Assembly: GCF_022348085.1 (NCBI RefSeq)
Contig: NZ_JAKRFN010000035.1
Coordinates: forward strand, 1 to 42,154
From: Mycobacterium sp. PSTR-4-N
GTDB lineage: Bacteria; Actinomycetota; Actinomycetes; Mycobacteriales; Mycobacteriaceae
Length of the DNA stretch: 42,154 nt
Reading direction: 5' to 3'
Shown: positions 31,557 to 39,990 of the stretch, one piece after another
Layout: every line of letters starts with the position of its first letter
Numbering within the stretch: the stretch's first letter is position 1
Program-made: the position numbers and the translations under genes
Notes under the pieces: generated by a model
The model's input: only the letters and a program-made list of their open reading frames with translations
The model's database searches: none
What the model was told of the DNA's origin: nothing

Positions 31557-32788
31557 CCGGCCCGTCGGCGCGCGAACGATGGAGCGCGCTCCGGGCGCAC
31601 ACCCACGCCGACCAGGTAGGCCGGGATCACCGACAACCAGGGCGCCCGTTGCAGCGCCCGCAGCAGTCCCGCCGGCGGACCGGTCGCGCCCTCTTCGCCC
31701 CGCACGACCGGACCCAGCAGCCGCGCGTCGAGCTGACGCTGTAGGGCCTGGGTCAGCGCGGTGGCGACGATCCGGCGCCGTCGCACTTTCTCCAGGTCCC
31801 GCTCGGTCACCGCACCGCGACGCAGCGGGCCGGCGAGCAGCCGCGCGCTGGCCACGCCGTCCTGAACGGCCATGTTGATGCCGACCCCGCCGGCCGGGGA
31901 CATGGCGTGGGCGGCATCGCCGATGCACAGCAATCCGTCAGTGTGCCAGCGCCGCAGACGATTCAACTTCACGTCCAGACACTTGACGTCATCGAGCGAG
32001 GTGATAGCGGACACGGAGTCCCCGGCCTCGGGCAGGAGTTCGAGGACGTCGGCGTGGAAAGCGGCCAATCCCCGGCGGCGCAGCTGAGCGTCGGCTCCCT
32101 TGCGGATCAGCAGGGCGATCTGCAGATACCCCTCGCGCGGAATCACGATGATGGCCTTGCCCCGCCCGATGCGGGGGAACAGGCTGAAGTCAGCGGTCGC
32201 GGAGTTCCGGGGCAGCCGAAACCACCAGGCGTCGAAGCTCACCGGGTACTCGCGCACCGCCAGCCCGGCGGCTTGTCGGACCACTGAGCTGCGGCCGTCG
32301 CATCCGACCGTCAGATCCGCACGCAATTCCCCTGCGCCAGTTGGGGTTTCGTAGCGCACCCCGACGACGCGGCCGGACTCTCGAATCAGTCCGGTGACGT
32401 CGTGATCCAGCCGCAGGGTGAAGGACGGTTCTGCCTCGCCGGCCTCCGCCAGCAGGTTCAACAGATCCCACTGGGGCACCATCGCCACGTACCGGTGGGG
32501 GAGTCGAAGCCGATCGAAGTCCACGACGGTGACCGGGTGCCCCGGGACGGCATCGACGGTGAAGTGGTGCAGCCTGCTCTGCGGCAACCGGTCGAAGGCA
32601 GGGAACAGCCCGAGATCGTCGAGCAGTCGCAGCGTGCTGGGATGTACGGTGTCGCCGCGAAAGTCGCGCAGGAAATCGCCGTGCTTCTCGAGCACCGTGA
32701 CCGCCACACCCGCGCGGGCGAGGAGCAGGCCGAGCACCATGCCGGCCGGCCCGCCACCGACGACCACACAGGTGGTCTTCTCGCTCAT
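31547..32788 (-). CDS. FAD-dependent monooxygenase/oxidoreductase, PHBH fold
   Basis: A 413-aa group A flavoprotein. Motifs: FAD-binding GGGPAGMVLG (11-20), the DG motif CDGRSSVVRQ in the middle, and the second FAD motif GDAAHAMSPAGGVGIN (about 290-305). Family members hydroxylate or oxidise aromatic and polyketide-like substrates using NAD(P)H. The C-terminus is Arg-rich. It starts 9 nt after the SDR stop and is probably co-transcribed with it. The substrate is unknown. Confidence 0.88.
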   Translation of the reverse strand: MSEKTTCVVVGGGPAGMVLGLLLARAGVAVTVLEKHGDFLRDFRGDTVHPSTLRLLDDLGLFPAFDRLPQSRLHHFTVDAVPGHPVTVVDFDRLRLPHRYVAMVPQWDLLNLLAEAGEAEPSFTLRLDHDVTGLIRESGRVVGVRYETPTGAGELRADLTVGCDGRSSVVRQAAGLAVREYPVSFDAWWFRLPRNSATADFSLFPRIGRGKAIIVIPREGYLQIALLIRKGADAQLRRRGLAAFHADVLELLPEAGDSVSAITSLDDVKCLDVKLNRLRRWHTDGLLCIGDAAHAMSPAGGVGINMAVQDGVASARLLAGPLRRGAVTERDLEKVRRRRIVATALTQALQRQLDARLLGPVVRGEEGATGPPAGLLRALQRAPWLSVIPAYLVGVGVRPERAPSFARRRAGQR

Positions 32789-32797
32789 GGCGTCACA

Positions 32798-33565
32798 CTA
32801 GAACTTCAGATAGCCGCCGTCGATCCTCAACACGTCCCCGGTGTGGTACCTGCTCGCCCCGCTGGCCAAGTAGACCGCGACACCGGCCACGTCGTCCCCG
32901 GCTCCCCACCGCCGCACGGGCACCCGCGGCAGCACCCGGGATCGGAACCGCTCGTCGGCGAGGCCGGCCGCCGTCATCTCGGTGTCGAACCATCCGGGCG
33001 CGATGGTGTTGGCGCGGATACCGTGGCGCGCCAGTTCCACAGCCATGCTGTCGATCAGCGAGATCACCCCGCCCTTCGACGCGGCGTAGGCGGGCTGACG
33101 GGGCATGCCCTGGAAGGCGCCGAGACTGGAGACGCCGACCAGGCTGCCGCCACGCCCGGCGTCGACCATCTGCCGGGCCGCCTCCCGCAGGGTGACGAAC
33201 ACACCGTCGAGATCGACCGCGGTGATCGACCGGAACTCCGCCAGCGAAGTCTCCAGCGTCGGGGTGAACCGGCCGCCCACCCCGGCGTTGGCGAAACACG
33301 AATCCAGCGAACCCCATTCGTCGCGGACGCGGGCCATCGCCGCGGTGATCGCCGCTTCGTCGGTGACATCGCACGGCAAGGCAAGTACCGGATTGCCGTG
33401 GACGCGCAACGACTCTGCCGCCGCCTCCAGGCGCGCGACACCACGGCCGATGATGGCGACCGACGCGCCGGCGCGTGCCAACCCGTCGGCCATGCCCAAC
33501 CCGATGCCTGACCCGCCGCCGGTGACGACGCTGACATGGCCCGTGAGATCGAAGAGGTCGGTCAC
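32798..33565 (-). CDS. SDR-family oxidoreductase
   Basis: A 255-aa classical SDR: cofactor motif TGGGSGIG (15-22), ANAG (92-95), catalytic S147, Y160 and K164, and the ending GDVLRIDGGYLKF. GTG 33565 is preceded by TAGGGT at 6 nt, so it may have its own leaderless promoter in the 17-nt gap after the polyamine permease. It is paired with a FAD monooxygenase. The substrate is unknown. Confidence 0.88.
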   Translation of the reverse strand: MTDLFDLTGHVSVVTGGGSGIGLGMADGLARAGASVAIIGRGVARLEAAAESLRVHGNPVLALPCDVTDEAAITAAMARVRDEWGSLDSCFANAGVGGRFTPTLETSLAEFRSITAVDLDGVFVTLREAARQMVDAGRGGSLVGVSSLGAFQGMPRQPAYAASKGGVISLIDSMAVELARHGIRANTIAPGWFDTEMTAAGLADERFRSRVLPRVPVRRWGAGDDVAGVAVYLASGASRYHTGDVLRIDGGYLKF

Positions 33566-33571
33566 GGGGCC

Positions 33572-33577
33572 ACCCTA
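33572..33577 (-). promoter_or_regulatory. -10 hexamer of the SDR-monooxygenase pair
   Basis: TAGGGT on the minus strand, 6 nt before the GTG at 33565. The -35 would lie inside the end of the upstream permease gene. Confidence 0.33.
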
Positions 33578-33582
33578 ACCGC

Positions 33583-34383
33583 TCAGATGCGCGTCCCTGC
33601 GGGGTCTCCGCCGATGCGCTGGGTCAGCCACACCGGCACGATCGCGATGATCGTCAGCGCGGCCGCGACCACGTTGATCACGGGCGCCTGATTGGGGCGG
33701 AACAGATTTCCGAAGATCCAGATGGGCAGCGTCTGCACCGTGGGGCCGGCGGTGAACGTCGTCACGACGATCTCGTCGAAGCTCAGTGCGAACGCCAGAA
33801 TCGCTCCGGCCACCAGCGCACCGCGCATCATCGGCAGCGTCACGAACCGGAACGTCTGCCACGACGACGCCCCCAGGTCGGCTGAGGCGTCCTCGAGACT
33901 GGTCCCGAGCCGGCGCAACCGTGCCTGGGTGTTGTTGAACACGATCACGATGCAGAACGTGGCGTGTCCGACGATCACCGTCGCCATGCCCAACGTGATA
34001 CCCAGCGCGGAGGTGAACGTCGCATTCAACGCGATACCGGTGACGATGCCGGGCAACGTGATCGGAAGGACGATGAGCAGGTTCACCGTCTGCTTGCCGA
34101 AGAACTCGTACCGCTGCACCGCGAACGCGGCCATCGTGCCGAGCACCAGAGCCAGCGCCGTGGCGGCCAGACCGACGACCACCGAATTGCCCAGCGCCGT
34201 CCACATCCCGTCACTGGCCAGCGCGGTTCGCCACCACTGCAGCGTGAAACCGCTCGGCGGGAACGCGAAGGTCTTCGACGCGTTGAACGCATTCACCACC
34301 ACCAGCGCCAGCGGCGCGTAGATGAAGACCAGCACCAGCACCGTCCAGAAGCGGGTGGCGCCCCGCATGCGTGACGAGAGCAT
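33583..34383 (-). CDS. Polyamine-type ABC transporter permease, PotC-like
   Basis: A 266-aa membrane protein with six TM helices. The EAA loop LEDASADLGASSWQTFRFVT is typical of PotC/PotI-type permeases, as is the C-terminal FGNLFRPNQAPVIN region. The ATG directly follows the stop of the PotB-like gene (TAGATG, no gap). It is the last gene of a four-gene importer. Confidence 0.9.
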   Translation of the reverse strand: MLSSRMRGATRFWTVLVLVFIYAPLALVVVNAFNASKTFAFPPSGFTLQWWRTALASDGMWTALGNSVVVGLAATALALVLGTMAAFAVQRYEFFGKQTVNLLIVLPITLPGIVTGIALNATFTSALGITLGMATVIVGHATFCIVIVFNNTQARLRRLGTSLEDASADLGASSWQTFRFVTLPMMRGALVAGAILAFALSFDEIVVTTFTAGPTVQTLPIWIFGNLFRPNQAPVINVVAAALTIIAIVPVWLTQRIGGDPAGTRI

Positions 34384-35223
34384 CTACACGTTCTCCAATG
34401 CTCCGGTGCGTCGCATCGCGAACAGGTACAGCAGGATCGCGGCCATCGGGATCAGCGACAGCGCCGCGGCCATCGGCTGATTGTTGGCCGTGACGAGCTG
34501 TCCGTAGATCACGTTGCCCAGCAGCTGTGTCTTGCCGCCGACGATGGTGACCGCGATGTAGTCGCCGAGCGACAGCGAGAACGTGAAGATGGAGCCCGCG
34601 GCGATGCCGGGGAACACCATCGGTGCGACGACCAGCCGCAGCGTGGTCAGATCCGAGGCACCCAGGTCGGAGCTGGCGTCGACGAGTGAATCCGGGACGC
34701 GTTGGAAGGCGGCGAACACCGGAATCACCATGTACGGCAACCAGAGATACGTCAGCGTGATGACCGTGGCCGTCAGCCCGTAGCCCGGTGAGTAGCCGAC
34801 CGCCCAGTCCATCGGCCCCTCGGGGGACAGCAGCATCCGCCACGCGTACGCCTTCACCAGGTAGCTGGCCCACAGCGGGGTGGTGACCGCGACGACGAGG
34901 GCGACCCGCTTGGCCGGCGAGGCCACCTTGGCCATGTAGAGCGCCAACGGCACCGCGAGCGCCGCGCACACCACGGTCACCGTCAACGCTACCCCGACTG
35001 TGCGCAACGTGGTCGTCCGGAACACCTCGGAGGTCGCCACCCTCACCAGATTGTCGGTGGTGAACGTGCGCACCACCGCGCCGGTGAAGCTGCTGCGGCT
35101 CCAGAAAGCCGAAACCAGCAGGACCGCAAGCGAACCGAGGTAGGCGACGATCAGCCAGGCCAGCGGCGGAACGAGCAGGAAGGCCAGCGTCACCCGCTGC
35201 CGCAGCCGCGGGGCGGCGAGCAT
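34384..35223 (-). CDS. Polyamine-type ABC transporter permease, PotB-like
   Basis: A 279-aa membrane protein with six TM helices. The EAA loop is LVDASSDLGASDLTTLRLVV. Start ATG 35223 shares its A with the binding-protein stop (TGATG). A frame extends 11 residues further upstream, which the overlap makes unnecessary. Confidence 0.9.
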   Translation of the reverse strand: MLAAPRLRQRVTLAFLLVPPLAWLIVAYLGSLAVLLVSAFWSRSSFTGAVVRTFTTDNLVRVATSEVFRTTTLRTVGVALTVTVVCAALAVPLALYMAKVASPAKRVALVVAVTTPLWASYLVKAYAWRMLLSPEGPMDWAVGYSPGYGLTATVITLTYLWLPYMVIPVFAAFQRVPDSLVDASSDLGASDLTTLRLVVAPMVFPGIAAGSIFTFSLSLGDYIAVTIVGGKTQLLGNVIYGQLVTANNQPMAAALSLIPMAAILLYLFAMRRTGALENV

Positions 35224-36413
35224 CAGCCCTTGATCTCCTGCCACTTGTCCACCCACTGGTCATAACTGGTGCAGTTGTCCCCGCTGCCGTCCACGCACGT
35301 CGTCTGCGGCGTGGTCCAGTAATGGATCTGCGACGCGTACTGCTCGTCGGTGGCGTGATAGGTCGCGCAGTGCGCCTTGTCGGAGGTGAGGTCGCACGAT
35401 TTGGTCTGTGCCGGTGCCTCACCGAAGTATTCGGCGACTTCGGCGTTGGCCTTCGGCGAGATGATGTAATCCATCCACTTGTACATGCAGTTGGGGTGCG
35501 CGGCTTTCGCCGACAGCATCCAGGTGTCCGACCAGCCGGTGGCACCCTCCTTCGGCAGCACCGTCGCGACCGGAACCTTGTTGTCGGCCTTGATGGTGTT
35601 GGCGATGACCTGCCAGCTGGTGCCGATCACCGTGGTGCCGGATTCGAACGCCTGCACTTCCTTGGTGTAGTCGGACCAGTACTCGCCGATGTTCTCCTTC
35701 TGCTGCTTGAGCAGATCGACTGCGGCGTCGAGTTGTTCGGTGGTCAGCGAGTAGGGATCCTTGATCCCCAGATCGGGCTTCGTCTTGGACAGGTACAGCG
35801 CGGCGTCGGCGATGTAGATGGGGGAGTCGTAGGCGGTCACCTTGCCCTTGAGCTCCGGTGCGCCGGGGAAGACCGCGCCCCAGCTGTCCGGGTTGTTCTT
35901 GACGACGTCGGAGTTGTACATCAGCAGGTTGGCGCCCCACCCGTGCGGGATGCCGTACATCTGGCCGTTCACCGAGTTCCACGGCTTGTCCTTGAGGAAC
36001 GGCACCACGGTCGCATAATTCGGCACCAGGTCGGTGTTCACCGGTGCGACGTCGCCGGCGTAGATCAGCCGCAGCGTCGCATCGCCCGACGCTGACACCC
36101 CGTCGTACTGGCCGGTGCGCATCAGCTGCACCATCTCATCGGAGGTGTTGCCGATCTTCACGTTGACCTTGCACCCGGTCTGCTGCTCGAACGGCGTGAC
36201 CCAGTTGACTGCAGGGTCGTTCGAGCCGTTCTCGGCGTATCCGGGCCAGGCGATCAGGTTGAGCTGGCCCTCACCGGCGCCGACCGATGCCGCGGGTTCC
36301 ATCGACGGGGGGCCTTCTGCGGTGCCGCCGGAATCCCCGGAGCTCGAACAGCCGGCGAGCAGCACGCCACCTACGGCAAGCACGACGCCCAGGCGGCGCA
36401 GCGGATTCTTCAT
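35223..36413 (-). CDS. Polyamine-type ABC transporter substrate-binding lipoprotein, PotD-like
   Basis: A 396-aa lipoprotein. Lipobox LAGC (C22) after MKNPLRRLGVVLAVGGVL. The mature protein has the PotD/PotF-type start LNLIAWPGYAENG and YDGVSASGD. Five further cysteines are placed as TGCKV and HPNCMY plus C-terminal SC, HC, TC and NC pairs, suggesting disulfides outside the membrane. The ligand is polyamine-like by family, but related proteins bind other small cations or amino-acid derivatives. ATG 36413 overlaps the ATPase stop (ATGA). Confidence 0.88.
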   Translation of the reverse strand: MKNPLRRLGVVLAVGGVLLAGCSSSGDSGGTAEGPPSMEPAASVGAGEGQLNLIAWPGYAENGSNDPAVNWVTPFEQQTGCKVNVKIGNTSDEMVQLMRTGQYDGVSASGDATLRLIYAGDVAPVNTDLVPNYATVVPFLKDKPWNSVNGQMYGIPHGWGANLLMYNSDVVKNNPDSWGAVFPGAPELKGKVTAYDSPIYIADAALYLSKTKPDLGIKDPYSLTTEQLDAAVDLLKQQKENIGEYWSDYTKEVQAFESGTTVIGTSWQVIANTIKADNKVPVATVLPKEGATGWSDTWMLSAKAAHPNCMYKWMDYIISPKANAEVAEYFGEAPAQTKSCDLTSDKAHCATYHATDEQYASQIHYWTTPQTTCVDGSGDNCTSYDQWVDKWQEIKG

Positions 36414-37522
36414 GACTCCTCCTCGGGATGGGTCGACAGGTCGGTGAGATCGCGGACGGCGGCCTGGGGCCAGGTGAGAACGACGAGGCTGCCGTGGGTC
36501 AGGGCGGTCGAGGCCTCCGCTGAGAGCAGGGTGGCCGTGAGCCGGATGTCGTGGTCGGTGACCGTGGCCGCGATGCGCGTGATCGGGCCGGCGTAGACGA
36601 CCTCGGCGATCCGCGCCGCAACGCTGGGCTGGCCGGCCGGGGCGGCGGCGTCCGGATCGAGCACCGCGATACGTTCCGGGCGGATCGCGAATGTGCCCGG
36701 CCGGCCCAGCACCGCCTGCGCGCTGTCGGCGTCGAGCACGTTCGACGTTCCGACGAAGTCCGCGACGAAGCGGTTCGCAGGATGTTCGTACACCTGCCGG
36801 GCCGCGCCGACCTGTTCGATGCGGCCCTCGTTTAGGACCACGAGCCGGTCGCACAGCGTCAGCGCCTCGTCCTGATCGTGGGTGACGATCACGAACGTGA
36901 TGCCGACCTCGCGCTGAATGGCCTTGAGCTCCACCTGCATCTGTTCGCGCAACTTCAGGTCGAGCGCGCCGAGCGGTTCGTCGAGCAACAGCACGCGGGG
37001 TCGACCGACGAGCGCACGCGCCAACGCGACCCGCTGCTGTTGGCCGCCGGAGAGCTCGGCGGGCTTGCGTGCGGACTGCCCCGAGAGCCTGACCATCTCG
37101 AGCGCCTCCCCGGCACGGCGGCGGCGCTCCTGCTTGTCGACGCCACGCACCCGCAGCCCGTACTCGACGTTCTGCGCGACCGTCATGTGCGGGAACAGGG
37201 CGTACTGCTGGAACACGGTGTTCGTGTCGCGGCGCGCCGGAGGCAGCCGGGTGACGTCGCGACCACCGAGTCTGATCGTGCCGGCCGTCGGGGCCTCGAA
37301 GCCTGCGATCATCCGCAACAGCGTGGTCTTGCCCGATCCGGACGGTCCGAGAATCGCGAACAGCTCCCCGTCGGCGATGGTCAGATCAGCGTCCGCGACG
37401 GCCACCACGGGGTGCCGCGGATCGCCGAACTCTTTGCGGACGCCGACGAGCTCGATCTGGGGAACGGCCGCGTCGTCGAGGGGATCGGCGCCTGGTCTCG
37501 ACACCGCCGTTCCGGATGGCAT
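36410..37522 (-). CDS. Polyamine-type ABC transporter ATPase, PotA-like
   Basis: A 370-aa ABC ATPase: Walker A GPSGSGKTT (59-67), Q-loop VFQQYALFPHMTVAQN, signature LSGGQQQRVALARAL, Walker B RVLLLDEPLGALD, and a C-terminal TOBE domain (about 280-360). It is the first gene of the importer. TAGGAT lies 6 nt before the ATG at 37522, which can serve as a -10 of a leaderless mRNA or, through its AGGA, as a ribosome site. A palindrome lies further upstream. Confidence 0.92.
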   Translation of the reverse strand: MPSGTAVSRPGADPLDDAAVPQIELVGVRKEFGDPRHPVVAVADADLTIADGELFAILGPSGSGKTTLLRMIAGFEAPTAGTIRLGGRDVTRLPPARRDTNTVFQQYALFPHMTVAQNVEYGLRVRGVDKQERRRRAGEALEMVRLSGQSARKPAELSGGQQQRVALARALVGRPRVLLLDEPLGALDLKLREQMQVELKAIQREVGITFVIVTHDQDEALTLCDRLVVLNEGRIEQVGAARQVYEHPANRFVADFVGTSNVLDADSAQAVLGRPGTFAIRPERIAVLDPDAAAPAGQPSVAARIAEVVYAGPITRIAATVTDHDIRLTATLLSAEASTALTHGSLVVLTWPQAAVRDLTDLSTHPEEES

Positions 37523-37528
37523 TCACGC

Positions 37529-37534
37529 ATCCTA
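37529..37534 (-). promoter_or_regulatory. -10 hexamer (or ribosome site) of potA-like gene
   Basis: TAGGAT on the minus strand, 6 nt before the ATG at 37522. It fits the TAnnnT leaderless pattern seen at other genes here, but contains AGGA, so it could instead be a ribosome-binding site. Confidence 0.33.
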
Positions 37535-37563
37535 GGAATTCCGTTGCCGAAGCGCAGTTCAAG

Positions 37564-37576
37564 CACGAATTTCGTG
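37564..37576. promoter_or_regulatory. Palindrome upstream of the polyamine-type importer
   Basis: CACGAA-T-TTCGTG, a perfect 6-bp inverted repeat with a 1-nt centre, in the 77-nt gap between the upstream SDR stop and the potA-like start. Its centre is 48 nt before the predicted transcription start, suitable for a regulator site. The arms are too close to form a hairpin terminator. Confidence 0.35.
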
Positions 37577-37599
37577 GCGCGCGCCGCCGGACGTCGCGG

Positions 37600-38475
37600 T
37601 CACCGTCGCAGTGCGGCCGGCGGTGGCTCGAACACGTTGCCGGTGGATGCCGCCTGGGAGTTGGGGGAGGCCTCGGAGGTGAACATCATCCGGCGGACGA
37701 CCGGTCCGACCAGGGCGTCGAACAAGAACGGGACCACGCGGTAGGTCGCGATCGCCGGTCGGTTGAACCAGCCGATCTGACGTTCGGTGGACGTCGTCTT
37801 CTCGGCGGCACGCACGATGGCGGCTGCGATCGTGCCCGGGGCGTCGGAGGTCGGCGGCACCCGTGGGCTCTGCTGGTCCAGGAAATTGGCCGCCGACGCA
37901 TAGACCGGCGTGTTCACCGGCCCGGGATAGATGCCGTGTATCCGAACCCCGGGAAGGTGCCGATTCTCCTGGCGCAGGGCTCGGACCAGTCCGCAGAGTG
38001 CGAATTTGCTTGCCACATAGGCGGATTGGTAGGGAACGGCAGTCACGCCGAGAAGTGAGCCGACCAGCACGAGCTGACCGCGACCGCGTGGCTGGAAGTG
38101 AGCCAGTGCGCAGCGGGCGACGTTCGCGGCGCCGATCAAGTTGGTGGCGATGATCGCGTCGAAGACCTCGGCAGGGATGTCTTCGAAGCGACCGAACGCG
38201 GTGATCGCGGCGCATTGGGCCGCCACGTCGACGCCGCCGAAGGTTTCGCTCGCGCGCTCGAAGGTCTTCTGGACCTGGTCGGCGTCGGCGATGTCGGTGG
38301 GCGCGACGAGCACACCGTCCGCGCCCGCCCGGCGGCACTGTTCGGCGACGTCGTCCAGATCGCGTTCGGAACGAGCCGCTAGCACCAGGCGGGCCCCGCG
38401 AGCGGCATACCGCAGCGCCGTCTCCCGTCCGATACCGCTCGACGCCCCGGTGATCACCACGACTCGTGCACTCAT
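37600..38475 (-). CDS. SDR-family oxidoreductase with C-terminal extension
   Basis: A 291-aa SDR: TGASSGIG (9-16), S140, Y153, K157 and structural N112. QCAA stands in place of NNAG at 87-90. A C-terminal extension of about 40 residues contains FLFDALVGPVVRRMMF, which is hydrophobic and may touch the membrane. ATG 38475 overlaps the stop of the epimerase gene (ATGA), so the two are coupled. The substrate is unknown. Confidence 0.87.
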   Translation of the reverse strand: MSARVVVITGASSGIGRETALRYAARGARLVLAARSERDLDDVAEQCRRAGADGVLVAPTDIADADQVQKTFERASETFGGVDVAAQCAAITAFGRFEDIPAEVFDAIIATNLIGAANVARCALAHFQPRGRGQLVLVGSLLGVTAVPYQSAYVASKFALCGLVRALRQENRHLPGVRIHGIYPGPVNTPVYASAANFLDQQSPRVPPTSDAPGTIAAAIVRAAEKTTSTERQIGWFNRPAIATYRVVPFLFDALVGPVVRRMMFTSEASPNSQAASTGNVFEPPPAALRR

Positions 38476-39836
38476 CCTCGGCCTCTCCGTCGTCTGCGCT
38501 CAGCCCATCCCATGCCGCCGAGCACGGTGGTGGCTGCAGCGGCGAGCCACCCTCCGCGTCGCGTCGCCAGCACTGCCGCTGCGACGGTGACGGGGGCGAG
38601 CACCGCCACCGGATCGCGGCGACGTTGTCGAAGGCGTTGCAGCGCAGCTGGTGTGCCCGACACCAGGTTCGCCGCAACGACACTGCGGTGGATCGCGCCG
38701 GGTCGTCGGCCGCGGGCCGCGGCCGCGACCGCCATCGCCCACCAGAGCGTCAACGTGACGTCATGCGTCGACGACAGCGCTGCTTCCCGGCTCGGCGCGT
38801 CGTCATCGATCGCGCCCAGAGCGGGACTCGTGCCCGTCGCTCCGTCAGCGAGTCCGTCGATGAGCTCCCTGGCCGCGTCGGTCGACGAATGCCTTGGCTG
38901 CCACTGCAATTCCTGGCGTGCCTTGGTGGTGTCCATCACCGGAGAGCGGGTCGCGACGTCGTACCAGCCGGGGGTGACGGCCAGCAGACCCAGCCGATGG
39001 AGGGCGATGACGACCGACCGCATCGCCGCCGGGTTGACCCGCACCGGACGCGCTCCGACCAAACCTGCCAGCGCGGAGCCCGACAGAACGTCGGAGGCCA
39101 CGTTGAACGAGCCACCCATCCGCCGCCGCAGGAGCTGCACCACCGCGTCGCCGACGTCGTCGGCGTGGACGAACTGCAGTGCGAGCCCGCGAGGCAGCGG
39201 CAGCAGGGGCAACCTGCGACGCTGTGCCACGGTGAAAGCCGCCCGCGGGATCACCGATCCCACGTACAGCGACCGGATCTCGAAGGCAGCGTGGCGGGCG
39301 ACGACCACCGTGGGCCGGAAGCGCGACACGACGACGTCGGGATGGTCGCGTTCATACTGGTCGAGCATGGACTCCACGGCGACCTTGTGTCTGCTGTACA
39401 CCGACGTCGATTGGCCCGTCGCCGGATACGTCTCGGGGACCGGTGCCGTGGAATCGCTGGGGGCGTAGACGCCCAGGCTCGAGGCGTAGATCAGATGCGA
39501 CACCCCGGTGAGCGTCATCGCCGCGAGAACCGCCTGTGTGCCAACGACATTGACACGATACAAGTAGTCCTCGTCGTCGACCGGGTATACGGCCAGAGCG
39601 AGGTGGATCACCGCGTCGACACCACGCATCGCCGCCGTCAATCGGGTGGTCGCATCTGCTGCGGAGAGATCGACGGGACACCAGTCGACGCCATCGTAGA
39701 TCTGACCACGCGTCGGCGGGCGCCGACACACGCCGACGAGTTCGGCCTGCGGAACATGGCGGCGCAGCTCACGCAGCACGCCGGCGCCGACATTGCCGGA
39801 AGCGCCGGTGATGAGGATGCGTCGCCGCTGCTGCAT
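38472..39836 (-). CDS. NAD-dependent epimerase/dehydratase family protein with hydrophobic C-terminal extension
   Basis: A 454-aa extended-SDR protein. The N-terminal part (about 1-310) has GASGNVGAG (11-19), IYASSLGVYAP (S119/S120) and Y147-x3-K151. The C-terminal 140 residues are not part of the catalytic fold and hold two hydrophobic stretches (LTLWWAMAVAAAA and PVAVLAPVTVAAAVLA) with Arg-rich ends, which could anchor it to the membrane. Such proteins modify nucleotide sugars or steroid/terpenoid alcohols. ATG 39836 is preceded by TATGCC at 6 nt. It is divergent from the SigF-type promoter gene. Confidence 0.82.
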   Translation of the reverse strand: MQQRRRILITGASGNVGAGVLRELRRHVPQAELVGVCRRPPTRGQIYDGVDWCPVDLSAADATTRLTAAMRGVDAVIHLALAVYPVDDEDYLYRVNVVGTQAVLAAMTLTGVSHLIYASSLGVYAPSDSTAPVPETYPATGQSTSVYSRHKVAVESMLDQYERDHPDVVVSRFRPTVVVARHAAFEIRSLYVGSVIPRAAFTVAQRRRLPLLPLPRGLALQFVHADDVGDAVVQLLRRRMGGSFNVASDVLSGSALAGLVGARPVRVNPAAMRSVVIALHRLGLLAVTPGWYDVATRSPVMDTTKARQELQWQPRHSSTDAARELIDGLADGATGTSPALGAIDDDAPSREAALSSTHDVTLTLWWAMAVAAAARGRRPGAIHRSVVAANLVSGTPAALQRLRQRRRDPVAVLAPVTVAAAVLATRRGGWLAAAATTVLGGMGWAERRRRRGRG

Positions 39837-39930
39837 GGCACGGGCATACACCGTGGCCGGCGGTCGAAACCGGAACGCGGGCAGGCAAATTCTTACGTCT
39901 TCGGATCCTTGCGGCCGGGTGTGGCACGAC

Positions 39931-39954
39931 GTTTGCCGATGCCGGCGCGGGGTA
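39931..39954 (+). promoter_or_regulatory. SigF-type promoter
   Basis: GTTT at 39931-39934, a 15-nt spacer, then GGGTA at 39950-39954. This fits the mycobacterial SigF consensus GTTT-N15-17-GGGTA. The ATG of the membrane protein is 36 nt downstream with AAGGAG before it. Confidence 0.55.
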
Positions 39955-39990
39955 GCACGGCGAGGGTCCCCCACAGTCGAAGGAGAAACC

